Shown here piece by piece: positions 35,177 through 46,149 of a DNA stretch of 64,000 nucleotides. Source of the DNA: Cladorhizidae sp. MBARI D1340-BT2 (lineage: Eukaryota > Porifera > Demospongiae > Poecilosclerida > Cladorhizidae); NCBI GenBank assembly GCA_028752905.1, contig JAQNBH010000011.1:27118833-27182832 (forward strand), read 5' to 3'. Within the stretch, counting starts at the first letter, position 1. The number at the start of each line of letters is the position of its first letter. A program made the position numbers and the translations under genes. Under the pieces are notes generated by a model. That model had not been told where the DNA came from and did no database searches. It was given only the letters and a program-made list of their open reading frames with translations.

Positions 35177-35283
35177 ATGGATTCATCAATGCACCTTATT
35201 ACTTAGGTGAGATTATTCAAGTTTCTTTGCAATTTGGAGTGCTGTCTGGTGGCTTGGAGATAAATGTTTTTGTCAATTTAACA
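35177..35283 (+). CDS. Candidate exon: second copy of the Ig-like module
   Basis: Follows an acceptor-like 'atgtatag' and opens in the same phase-1 frame as the exon at 18303. It reads GFINAPYYLGEIIQVSLQFG and then VLSGGLEINVFVNLT to a stop. It shares INAPY at the start and FGVLSG/VGVLNG in the middle with that exon, but lacks the Cys and Trp. It may be a decayed paralogous exon or read past its true donor. Confidence 0.3.
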
Positions 35284-35844
35284 TAATTATCATAAGGATC
35301 AATATCATGTAAAGAACAAATTATTGGTATTACAAATGTGGTAATGCTACAGTTGATACAGTCTAATAATTTGATCAGCAAGTGACATTTATGATGAAAA
35401 TACAATTTTTTTTCTTCGCAACCACAGTTTATCCAGTGTAAAGAACTTTTTCTAATGTTATATGAAATTTTTTTAGCAAATATGAAATAATCTCAATTCG
35501 CTTTTTCCGTTTGGAATAATTAAATTTGGGGCTTGATTATCCAGGGTCTCATAAAATGCACACCGCCATGAAATCTTTTGTGTTGTACAGGATTCTCTAC
35601 AGTTGTGAAAAAATGTACAACAGTGAAACAAGAAAGATGTTTGAGACCTGAATGAAAAACTATAAAATTGCATGCAAGTCTTCTATTGCAGAGTATGAAT
35701 GGAACCAACACAACTAATCTAGTGGGAAAGGACCTTTGAGAACGATATACATCTAGCAAAAGAAGGGAGTTCTCGTGAAGGTAGTGGTATGCATGTCAGA
35801 CTAGAAACAGTTCTCCAATGAGATGTAGAGCTAGATAAGCTTCC
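35284..35844. other. No gene recognised
   Basis: Short minus frames at 35473-35759 have no motif. Confidence 0.4.
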
Positions 35845-38800
35845 TTTTCAACATTATGGAACTGTTTCTACCCTATAAATGACCGAAAAAATGGTATTTG
35901 GTGTGAAATCTCTTTTTAACCAAACAATCTCTATTTTGCTCCAATTGGGAGCGTTTTGTTCCGAAATCGCTCATTCAGGGCACATTAGCTTCCTTTTTAA
36001 CATTATGGAACTGTTTCTACACTTTAAATGATAGAAAACAGCATTTAGTTAGAAATCTCCCACTTTTTAACCTGGGAGCGTTTTTAGGTAAAACTGTCCG
36101 AAATCGCTTAAAAGTGGGCAGATTAGCTTCCCTTTCTAAATTATGGAACTGTTTCTACTGTTTAAATGACTGAAATCGGCCTTAGGTGGCTCCAAATGGG
36201 ACATTTTAAGGGAAAACTGTAACTAATGGCTTCTTTTTCCTGTTTTTACTCTTTAAATGAGAGAAAAACGCTTTTGATTAGAAATATCCACTTTTTAACC
36301 GAAAGAAGCTCTATTTTGACCAATTTGGATGTTTTTGAGCGTTTTTAAGAAAAATCTGAAATCGCTTTCTTTTCAAAATTGCTTCCTTTTCAAAATTGCT
36401 TCCTTTTCAAAATTGCTTCCTTTTCAACATGGAACTGTTTCTACTCTTTAAATGACTGCCTTTTCTGAGAAATCTCACCTTTTGAACCGGAAAGAAGCTC
36501 TATTTTGCTAGTTGTTTTCTGTCATTTAAAGAGTAGCAGTTCCACCATTTTTACAAAAATTAGAGATTTGTACAGTTTCTACTCTTTAAACCCAGAAAAC
36601 GGGAAATCTCCCCTTTTTAACCGAAAGAAGCTCTATTACGCTCCAATTGGCGAAAGAAGCTCTATTTTATTCCAATTGCGAGCGTTTTGAGGAAAAACTT
36701 TCTAAAATCGTTCATTCTTATCTAAATTGCACATTAGCTTCTTTTCAACATTACGGAACTGTTTCTACACATTAAATGATAGAAAACAGGTTTTTATCAC
36801 CTTTTGACCGAAAGAATTTTGTTCCAATTTGGACATTTTTAAGGAAAAACGGTCACAAAACACTCATTCAGGCATATTAGTTTCCTCTGTAACATAATGG
36901 AACAGTTTCTACTCTTTAAATGACAGAAAACTAAGTTTTTATTCTCTAATTGTGCCGTTTATGATCGTTTGAGAAAAAACTGCTCATTCTTTTCAAAATT
37001 GGCACATTAGCTTCCTTTTCAACATTATGGAACTGTTTCTACTCTTTAAATGACAGAAAGCAGCTTTGGTTAGAAATCTCCCATTTCTATTTTGCTCCAA
37101 TTGGGATGTTTTGAGGGTTTTAGAAAAAACTGTCCCATACTTTTACATAATGGACACATTAGCTTCCTTTTAACATTATGGAACTGTTTAGACTTTGTGA
37201 AATCTCTATTTGGGATGTTTTTAGCGTTTTGAGGGGAAAACTGTCTGAAATCACTCATTCTTTTCAAAAGGGGCATATTAGCTTTCTTTTCTACATTATG
37301 GAACGGTCTCTACTCTTTCTTTAAACGACCGAAAACGGCTTTTGTTGGGAAATCTCCCCTTTTTAACCATCCATTTGGCGAATGAAGCATAATTGCGAAA
37401 AATTATTCTGAACTAGCTCATTCCTTTCAAAATGGTGTGTGCTCTCTTTTGTTGTTTCAGAGGTATAACTATAGCTTGCTTCCTACATTATGGAACTGTA
37501 TCTACTCTTTAAATGAGAGAAAGCAGCTTTTGTTTAGAAATCTCCCCTTCTAAACCTCTATTTTGCTCCAATTGGTTCGTTATTGAGCGTTATGCGGAAA
37601 AATTGTCTAAAATAGCTCATTCATGTCAAATTGGAATTTTTTCAAAATTATGGAACTGTTTCTACACGTTAAACGGCTTTTGGTTGGAAATCTCCCCTTT
37701 TTTAACCGCTCTATTTTGCTCCAATTGCCGAAAGAAGCACTAATTGCGACGTTGTTGAGCGTTTTGAGGAAAAACTTTCGTTATTCTTTTCAAAATCGGC
37801 ACATTAGCTTCCTTTTCAACATTGTAGAACTGTTTCTACTCTTTAAATAAAAGAAAACGGCTTTTGGTGTGAAATTACCACTTTTTACACCATTTTGATC
37901 CAATTGGGAAGTTTGGACGTTTTGAGGAAAAAATGTCCATTTTTGTCTTCCTTTTAAACATTATGGAACTGTTTCTACTCTTTAAATGACATAACATCTT
38001 TTGGTTAGAAATCTCCCTTTTTTTAACCGAAGATCTATTTTGCTCCAATTGGGGTGTTTTTGTGGGTTTGAGGAAAAACAGTCCCATTCTATACAAAATG
38101 GGCACAATAGCTTCCTTTTCTACAACGTGCAACTGTTTCGACTTGAAATTACAGAAAACGGGTGTGAAATCTCTATTTGGGATGTTTTTTAGCGTTTTGA
38201 GGAAAAACTGTCTGAAATCACTCATTCTTTTCAAAATGGCTTTCTTTTCAACATTATGGAACGGTATCTTCCCTTTTTAACCTCTATTTTGCATAATTGC
38301 GAAAACAAATTCTGAACTAGCTCATTCATTTCAAAATGGGCACATTAGCTTCCCTTTCTACATTATAGAACTGTATCTACCTTTTGGGCTTTTGTTTAGA
38401 AATCTCCCCTTTTTAACCGAATCTCTAGAGGGATGTTTTTGAGCATTTTGAGGAAAAACTGTACGAACTCTCTCATTTTGGTCAAAATGGGCACATTAGC
38501 TTCGTTTTCAACATTATAGAACTGCTTCTACTCGTTAAACGGCTTTTGGTTGGAAATTTCCCCTTTTTATGCAAAGTAGCTCTATTTTGCTCCTTGGCGA
38601 AAGAAGCTCTAGTTGCGACCTTGTTAAGCGTTTTGAGGAAACACTTTCGTCATTCTTTGCAAAATCAGCACATTAGCTTCTATTTCAACTGTATGGAACT
38701 GTTTCTTCTCTTTAAATGACATAAAAAGGTTTTTATTAGAATTCTCACCTTTTTGACGGAAAGAAGCTCTATTTTGCTTCAATTTGGAGCTTTTTGGCGG

Positions 38801-40645
38801 GAAAATGTCCCACATCACTCATTCTTTTCAAAATAGGCATATTAGCTTCCTTTTTAACATTATGGAACTGTTCTACTTTTTAAATAACAGAAAACGTCTT
38901 TTGGTTTGAAATCACCCCTTTTTACATTATTTTGAAAGTTTTTTAACGTTTTGAGGAAAAACTGTCCTTCCTTTTTAACATTATGGATCTGTTTCTACTC
39001 TTTAACTGATAGATAACAGCTTTTGGTTGGAAATCTCCCATTTTTAATAAAAAAAAATTCTAGTTTGCTATAATTGGGACTTTTTGAGCGTTTTCAGGAA
39101 AAACTGTCTCATTCTTTTCAAAATGGGCAAATTAGCTTCATTATATAGCTTCATTATATAACAAAATGTTTTGTGCATTTTGAGGAAAAATGTACGAAAT
39201 CTCAAAATTTGGCCAAAACGGGCACATTAGCTTCGTTTTCAACATTAAGGAACTGTTTCTACTCGTTAAACGGCTTTTAGTTGGAAATCTCCCCTTTTTA
39301 ACCAAAGAAGCTCTATTTTGCTCCATTGGCGAAAGAAGCTCTAATTGCGACTTGTTAAGCGTTTTGAGGAAACACTCATCATTCTTTGCAAAATCAGCAA
39401 ATTAGCTTCCTTTTCAACAGTACGGAACCGTTTCTTCTCTTTAATTGACAGAAAACAGGTTTTTATTAGAAATTTCACCTTTTTAACCGAAAGAAGCTCT
39501 ATTTTGCTTCAATTTGGAGTGTTTTGGGGGGAAAATGTCCCACATCACTCATTCTTTTCAAAATAGGCATATTAGCTTCCTTTTTAACATTATGGAACTG
39601 TTTCTACTCTTTAAATGAGAGCACACAGGTTTTGGTTAGAAATGTCCCCATTGTAATCTTTCAATTTAAAAATGTGAGATTTATATCTAAAAGCTATATT
39701 TTGCTCAAATTTGGATGTTTTTGAGGGTTTGAGGAAAAACTGTCCAAGACATTCTTTTCAAAATGGGCAAATTAGCTTCATTTTCAACATTATGTAACTC
39801 TTCTACTCTTTAAATGACAGAAATCAGGTTTGAAATCTCCTCCCAATTGGGTTTTTTGGGGGGGGCATTAACTGTCCAAAATCATTTTCAAAATGGCTTC
39901 TTTTTCAACATTATGGAACTGTTTCTACACTTTAAATGACAGAAAAAGGCGGAAATCTCTATTTTTAATTGAAAGCTCTTTTTGGCTCATTCTTTTCAAA
40001 ATGGGCACATTAGCTTCCTTTTCAACATTATGAAACAGTTTCTACTGTTTAAACGACAGAAAACGGGTTTTGGTTGGATATCTCCCCTTTTTAACCAAAA
40101 GAGGGATGTTTTTGAGTCCAAAATTGCTCATTCATTTTCAAAACCGGCACATTAGCTTCCTTATCAACATTATAGAACTGTTTCTACTCTTTAAATAACA
40201 GAAAACGGCTTTTGGTGTGAAATCCCCCTTTTTACACTATTTTGATCCAACTGGGAAGTTTTTGAGCGTTTTGACAAAAACTGTCCTTTTTTAACATTAT
40301 GGATCTGTTTCTACTCTTAACTGATAACAGCTTTTGGTTAGATATCTCCCATTTTTAACTGAAAAAAGTTATAGATTGCTATAATTGGGACTTTTTGAGC
40401 GTTTTCAGGAAAAACTGTCTCGTTCTTTTCAAAATGGGCAAATGAGCTTCATTATATAACTGTTCCTACTCTTTAAATAATTGAAAACGGCTTTTGTTGT
40501 GAAATCTCCATTTTTAACCGAAAAATCTCTATTCCAATTGGTCTTGAAAAACTTTACGAAATCTCTAATTTTTGTCAAAAGGTCACATTACTTCGTTTTC
40601 AACATTATAGAACTGTTTCTACGCTTTAAATGACAGAAAACGGCA
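35845..40645. repeat. Degenerate satellite array, about 30 units
   Basis: The phrase 'cattatggaactgtttctac' followed by 'tctttaaatgacagaaaac' recurs about 30 times in 4.8 kb, all in one orientation, at spacings of roughly 100-190 bp. The fullest units add, in order, 'ggttagaaatctcccc', 'tttttaaccgaaagaagctc', 'tattttgctccaattggga', 'gagcgttttgaggaaaaact', 'tcattcttttcaaaatgggc' and 'acattagcttcc', about 180 bp in all. Shorter units lack internal blocks. Small higher-order similarity exists: 38500-38900 resembles 39200-39620. The short frames in the array have no protein family features and are by-products. Confidence 0.93.
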
Positions 40646-41380
40646 TACCTAGTAGTAGTCGAGAGATTTGAGTTTTTAATTTCACTACAATAGACAATAC
40701 TTCCTAGAATAGTGCACGTGCCAACTATTCCTTCAACAGCTAGAACCCAGCCGTACCATAAATTATGAGGGCAGGAGACTGAGGCGTGGCCTATTTCACT
40801 GAGCACCTGCAGAGTGAAAAGGGCACACACATCCTCACTTAGACCCAATAGCATGTGCATATTTTGTTGTCAATAATTAACAAGGATTAGTGCACAACCA
40901 ATTCCAATGCATAAGCTATTTCACAGAATACTGGAGCTTGGGAGTGAGCTATTCGAGGGTGCAAAGTGATTTAGGGTGTGAAGAGATCAAAGAGAATTTG
41001 GCACGTAATAAAGTAGGCGAGTCAGAATGTTTGTCATCTCTGTTTGCTTCAATAAAATTAAAAAAATTATGATAAAATAAAATAAAGTGAGTGCCATCAG
41101 GGGTATAACTGAAGTCAGTTACCATAAAACCTCGGCAGCTGAATTCCCGAGATCTTCCTGTGGTTACAACTTTAGAGCTCCGTAGATTCTGCAAACTTCA
41201 TGGTATGGACTTGATATGTAGCTCAAAAGATAGGTCTCTGTGTGTTCTCTTTTGATCTTTCAGAGGTATAACTATAGGTAAGTTACTAGACCCTAAATTG
41301 GAGGTACCTCAAAAACCTGGTTCCAAAAAACCTCATCCAAAATAACTCCAGATTGTTAAGTGCTGAAGTTTTAACGGTGG
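40646..41380. other. No gene recognised
   Basis: The phrase 'gagctccgtagattctgcaaacttcat' (about 41175-41203) has a diverged relative near 61185-61212, so part of this is interspersed repeat. Confidence 0.35.
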
Positions 41381-41530
41381 CATGGTTGTTTGAAGAGTAT
41401 GATTCGTAAGATCCAGGGCAAAGACCTTGAGAATGGGACAAACTCCTAAAGTATTGCTTGTTGGCATACAGAGCCACAGGATTTCCACCTTACGAATTAG
41501 TTCTTGCTAAGCACGGTTGTGTGAGTACAG
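41381..41530 (+). pseudogene. Gypsy integrase C-terminal fragment (plus strand)
   Basis: Reads GCLKSMIRKIQGKDL, then in a shifted frame EWDKLLKYCLLAYR and ATGFPPYELVLAKHG, the standard 'W...L....AYR...TGfsPfeLvyGr' end of the integrase core. It is followed 150 bp later by RNase H sequence on the same strand, so again integrase precedes RNase H. Confidence 0.7.
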
Positions 41531-41680
41531 CTATTGAGGGAGACCCTAGTAGCTCTACACGAAGTAGCTCATGCAATGTGGCTATTGCAAAAAGAAAAAT
41601 CCAAGACAGCATATGATGCAAGATCCAAGGCCCATTAACCATTTAATCTCTGTTATTTGCCACGAGCATACGCTCATACT

Positions 41681-41945
41681 CCCCAGAAAGGACGACCAGC
41701 TGGTACTTCATACAGACGCTTCAATGATGGGCATCGGAGCTGTCCTATCAGCCGTGCGGGAGGACATCAAACGACCAGTGGCCTATTTAAAAAAAAGATT
41801 ATCAGCGGCAGAGAAAATTTACACCATCTCAGAGTTGGAGTGTCTAGCAGTGGTAAAGTCTGTCGACACTTCGCCATCCACCTACTGGGGCGCATCTTCA
41901 TCGTGGGACTTTCTTCTTTTGGGACTAGTATCCTCAAATATTTTC
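41681..41945 (+). pseudogene. Gypsy RNase H fragment
   Basis: Reads DDQLVLHTDASMMGIGAVLS then RPVAYLKKRLSAAEKIYTIS and ELECLAVVKSVD, the RNase H core with first catalytic Asp (TDAS) and Glu (ELE). A frameshift near 41868 moves on to FAIHLLGR. The end of RT and the rest of RNase H are missing. Confidence 0.8.
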
Positions 41946-41967
41946 TGAACATCATCGATTTGACAGA

Positions 41968-42034
41968 GCTACCTAAACTGGCCCGCTGCTGCAATGCTAC
42001 CTAAATTGGCCCACTGCTGCAATGCTACCTAAAT
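41968..42034. repeat. 28-bp tandem repeat, 2.4 copies
   Basis: Units begin gctacctaaa and end gctgctgcaat; two substitutions separate the first two units. Confidence 0.85.
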
Positions 42035-42691
42035 AGAACTTAGCCTCCCGAATGCGCATGTATTCCTATTTGTCACATATTAGATCGAGGTAAAATTAAA
42101 CAACGATGCGTTCCAACGGTGCGTTGCAATGTTCGTGCGTACCGTTATCCATGTGTTCTTAAATGGTAGATCGTGCATTGCTTTCTAATCGTTCGAGCAT
42201 ACCACCTACATTGAATAGTATGTGCAACTAGGCAGCTCATGGAGTGAATGGAACATGCGTGTTCTGATCGAGGAAATCAATCGGTGTTTACTTATTTACT
42301 TATTTTAAAGACCTTTAGCTGCCTTAATGTTGGCTTCAGCTGCTCTGTATATACCTCCAGCTTGCTCTGAATCCTTCACTAATGTGTATAGGACAATCAT
42401 GAATACTATTTTTAAATCATATATATTAAAGCGGGTTAAAATAAGCGCTTCTTTGTATTACTCATGACAGAACATAGAGACATCCTTTTATCATTTCTCA
42501 GACACTAAAACCTAAAATTGTCACCAGATCCTCTATGATGTAATGTTATGTTGTTATGACATCATACAAAAACATGTGTGGCAGATTGGAGATCACAGGG
42601 CACATGGAAGGTCCTTTGGCCATGACAAACAACTGGCGAAAGTCTCAGCTGAGCCATGTGTTGACGTAGTTGGTCTGCAAAGATACCTGCA
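42035..42691. other. No gene recognised
   Basis: No motif in any frame; a short frame at 42543-42761 runs into the tandem repeat. Confidence 0.4.
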
Positions 42692-42779
42692 GGGTTGTTC
42701 CATGCTTAATGCTGTAGCTAGCTATACCTGTATGAGGGTTGTTCCATGCTTGATGCTGTAACTGGCTGTACCTGTATTC
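42692..42779. repeat. 44-bp tandem duplication
   Basis: Two units beginning gggttgttccatgctt (42692-42735, 42736-42779) differing at about five positions. It directly adjoins the palindromic element. Confidence 0.85.
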
Positions 42780-42927
42780 AATGACCTTTTTCATTAGGCA
42801 TAAAAATGTAAGAACGTGGTCAAGTGCGCGGGTGGAAAATTGATTACATTGTAAATCAACGTAATTAATTTTTCACCCGCCCTTGACCACATACTAAAAT
42901 TTTAACGCCTAATGAAAAAGGTCATTG
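42779..42927. mobile_element. 149-bp palindromic MITE-like element
   Basis: The two halves are long imperfect inverted repeats: it starts caatgacctttttcattagg and ends with the complement. Internal arms (aagaacgtggtcaag, gcgggtggaaaattgatta) also pair with the right half. The whole could fold into one hairpin of about 65 bp. The flanks give no certain target duplication. Confidence 0.8.
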
Positions 42928-42944
42928 TATAGCCTAGGGCTTCC

Positions 42945-44151
42945 TCTAGCCACTCGTATCCCGTTGGTCTGGGGGTGGTAAGCTGTGGTCTTTATCTGTT
43001 TAATATTCAAGAGCCTACATAACTCCTTAATAACCTTTCCCAGAAAAAACAGATCCTTGATCTGACAAGAGTTCAACCGGAGTGCCTGTGTGACTGATTA
43101 CTCCCAATAAACCCTCTGCTACTGATTCAGCATCTACCCATTTCAAAGGAATAGCATATGGGTATCTGGTCCCAATACACATAATGGTCAGGATATACTT
43201 GTGACCTTGTTTGGTTTTATCCAATTTTCCTACCAGATCCCAGGCCATCCTTTGGTAAGGTTCTGATATGGTTTGTGTAACTACCATAGGTACTCTAAGC
43301 TGTAGCTGCCTCCCTGCCTTTTCACATTCTGGGCAGGCACTACAGTATGCCCTAATGTCTTTTCTAATGCCAGGCCATGTGAAGTGGTGAGATAGGATGG
43401 CAAGCATCTTATTGTGTGCAAAATGTCCAACTACTAACCCTCTGTGCCCAATGTCCAACACATCTTTCCTTCTACAAGATGGCACGACAATTCTGGACAA
43501 CTCCTTTTGAGGATCTACCAACATGACATGCACTAGTACTCCGTTCTCCGTACAATAAACATCTTCCTGCTTTTCAGCTTTACTTCTCATCTCCGACAGG
43601 CTACCACCTACCACCTGCTGAGCAACTAGCTTCATAACTTCTTCCTCGCTTTTGCTAAGCACCAGAATTGGCTGGCGAGCTCCCTCTAACCAATTAAGGA
43701 CAACTTCCTCAACCAAGACCGAAGAGTCTTCTTCCACCTCATCTACTACCTCATCCTCAATCGCATACAGCCTGTCCCTATCGGCATCTCTGGGCTCATT
43801 ATGTAGGAATTTCAGTAGGAGAAAGATATCCCTTCTCATCATTTGCCTGAATATAGGGGTTTCTATCAGATCATCTGTGGACCAATACATGTCCAGCCTT
43901 GGCTTGTGAATAACACCCATCAGTCCAAGTAAACCGAAGAATGTCTTCATTTCATCAACGGTAGTGTCCACCCAGTCATGAACCCTGGAGAAATCCTTCA
44001 GATTTTCAAGGTTTGCCTCGATGAACTGCTGAGCATATCGGTTGGTCTCCTCTACAATATGCCTAAAGATATTGTTAGTGAGTATACTGGGCGAAGAATT
44101 AATCAATAGTTGCATTGGCACCAAGCCTAACTTTGAGTCGCTCGCGACCAA
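42945..44151 (-). pseudogene. piggyBac / gypsy-integrase fusion frame
   Basis: A 374-codon frame (44151-43027). The N-terminal 125 residues are piggyBac-like: NNIFRHIVEETNRYAQQFIE, WVDTTVDEMKTFFGLLGLMG, RLDMYWSTDD and ADRDRLY. An acidic linker leads into a gypsy-type integrase. That part has an HHCC zinc finger (IGHRGLVVGHF...YCSACPEC), core RMAWDLVGKLDKTKQGHKYI with the first Asp, and VELLSDQGSVFSGK with the second. A one-base shift near 43030 continues it to TTAYHPQTNG before truncation at about 42945, so the catalytic Glu is lost. The piggyBac DDD core is absent. It may be a gypsy copy fused to a piggyBac end or a composite element; expression is unknown. Confidence 0.75.
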
Positions 44152-44241
44152 CGAATGGAATTTGCTTTGGCTCTCAAAACTGTCATTCGGGCCAATGTCT
44201 CAATTTATCCTGTGGTTCTGAGCCCTTACAAGCCTGCGCCC

Positions 44242-44502
44242 CTATCCTCTAGTATGAGGCCGGCCCCTCTGACCTCTTACAGGCCCCCCTCTGCCACCGC
44301 CTAGGCCACCACGAACCTGCATGATGCGGCCACAAATCCCACCACCATGAACACGTGGATCACGTTTGGCCTGTTTGGCCTGTACTGGCTCGTCTTCTAC
44401 ATCACTTTCATTACCTGTATCAAAGTTCCTGCCATCTAAGAGGCTTAATTCATCACCTAACGGAACAGCGGTCGAATGGTTATGCCAGATCCATGACTTC
44501 AA
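44242..44502 (-). pseudogene. N-terminal region upstream of the piggyBac-like part
   Basis: An 86-codon minus-strand frame with IWHNHSTAVPLGDELSLLDG, an acidic patch (NESDVEDE) and a Gly/Arg-rich tail. It lies 90 bp upstream of the fusion frame and has the acidic-then-Gly/Arg layout of the piggyBac protein at 29.1 kb. It is probably the start of the same gene, separated by a frameshift or stop near 44200. Confidence 0.45.
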
Positions 44503-44579
44503 TTTTGACAGACCAGTTACCTTGGTTACCTTACATATGAGCTCTTAAAATCAACTTCTCAATAATCAACTTCAAATTT

Positions 44580-44618
44580 CTCGACGTTTCGACTAGATGC
44601 ACTAGTCTTCATCAGGAG
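44580..44618 (-). ncRNA. Hammerhead-ribozyme-like motif
   Basis: On the minus strand the order is CTC, CTGATGA, A, GACTAG, loop TGCAT, CTAGTC, GAAAC, GTC, GAG. CTGATGA and GAAA are the conserved hammerhead core. GACTAG/CTAGTC forms a 6-bp stem II, CTC/GAG a 3-bp stem I, and AC/GT a loopless 2-bp stem III ending in a GTC cleavage triplet. Very short stem III is known for hammerheads of Penelope-like elements. An extra A before stem II departs from the canonical core and may abolish activity. Confidence 0.5.
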
Positions 44619-44788
44619 TAATGGAATGCTAATGCTCACGTGAGCCTGTTATATAGCTAGCTATCCACCATGTGCCAGCATGTACCTAGCACATGCACCG
44701 GATATAAAAAATCACATGTACCAAAAAAATCAAATGGACAACAAATAAAAATGTATAATAAACAAGTAAATAAAACAATTACATATAT

Positions 44789-44838
44789 ATAATAATAATA
44801 GTAATAATAATAATAATAATATAATAATAATAATAATA

Positions 44839-44870
<32 letters not shown>

Positions 44871-44931
44871 GGTGGTGGTGGTGGTGATGATGATGATGAT
44901 GATGATTGATGATGATGATGCTTATGCTGAT

Positions 44932-44999
<68 letters not shown>

Positions 45000-45000
45000 C

Positions 45001-45035
<35 letters not shown>

Positions 45036-45036
45036 C

Positions 45037-45127
<91 letters not shown>

Positions 45128-45152
45128 AATAATAATAATAATAATATTAATA

Positions 45153-45183
<31 letters not shown>

Positions 45184-45263
45184 TATTAATAATAATAATA
45201 ATACTAAAAATAATAATAATAGTACTAATAGTAATAATAATAATAATAATAATAATAGTAATA

Positions 45264-45329
<66 letters not shown>

Positions 45330-45375
45330 ATATTAACAACAACAATAACAACCAACAACAACAACAACCAACAAC

Positions 45376-45461
<86 letters not shown>

Positions 45462-45476
45462 TAATAATAATAATAG
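44789..45476. repeat. Compound trinucleotide microsatellite, about 690 bp
   Basis: Runs of (AAT)n, (GAT)n, (GGT)n, long (GAT)n with rare GCT interruptions, (AAT)n with AGT/ATT interruptions, a short AAC-rich part, then (AAT)n. Long frames here (poly-Asp, poly-Asn, poly-Ser, poly-Ile and so on in all readings) are artefacts of the repeat. Confidence 0.97.
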
Positions 45477-45477
45477 C

Positions 45478-45720
45478 TTCAGTATCGCAAACAGTTCCAT
45501 AATATTGAAAAAAAAGATTGAGCCAGTTTTTCCACAAAATGTAGTAAAACGTCCTATTTGTCGCAAAAGAGAGATTTCTCACCAAAAGAGATTTACTTTC
45601 GTTTAAAGAGTAGAAACAGTTCCATATTGTTGAATAGGAAGCTAATGTGCCCATTTTGACAAATTAGTTTTCCCTCAAAACGCTAAAAAAAGTCCCAAAT
45701 GGAAACAAATAGTTGTTTCG
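45478..45720. repeat. Inverted copy of the 36-40 kb satellite unit
   Basis: Reads the complement of the satellite: 'gtagaaacagttccat', 'aggaagctaatgtgcccatt' and 'cctcaaaacgct' occur in reverse order. One to one-and-a-half units, adjoining the microsatellite. Confidence 0.85.
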
Positions 45721-45762
45721 TCGGTTAGCTTCATTAGCTCCTCTATTCCTTCGAGGCATGCT

Positions 45763-46149
45763 TTAATATCAAGGCCTTTCACTGAAGAACGACATGGTCA
45801 AGAAGCGAGAGGCTGCCAAATGACGAAGAAACCCGAGTACCAAGTGATTATATGAGGCTGGCAAACGATCGTGCAAATGAGAGTAAGCTAATTGAACCAT
45901 GAACGAGTTTGAAACTCCAAGAGAAAAAGATTCTTCGCCGTTTGAACTGAGTTGTTACTTAACGGCGTTGGAACGACATTGCCAGAAGTGACAACGGAAT
46001 TTTAATGCAACGGAACCGGAACCTCTTTTTTTTAAGCTCCTACTGTAGTAAGCGCCCACTGCCTTGATCAGAACGATTTGGACTAAGCACCCATTGATGT
46101 GGGTAACCGCCCATCAGATTCTGTACGCAGCGGCTTCTAGGATCGAATC
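45763..46149. repeat. 387-bp interspersed repeat, copy 1
   Basis: From ttaatatcaaggcctttcac to ttctaggatcgaatc, about 96% identical to 50884-51269. Both copies end at the same base and have unrelated flanks, so this is a discrete mobile unit. The right third resembles the end of the pogo-like element (taagcgcccactgcc). Confidence 0.9.

Noticed and set aside
36505..39724. Many 60-119-codon frames on both strands
   Set aside because: They fall inside the satellite units and repeat with them; no protein family pattern or splice support.
35845..40645. CRISPR-like array
   Set aside because: Units are long, degenerate and contiguous without unique spacers, in eukaryotic DNA.
44657..45654. Long frames of poly-Ile, poly-Leu/Ser, poly-Asp/Asn and poly-Met
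   Set aside because: They are all translations of the trinucleotide microsatellite in different frames and strands.
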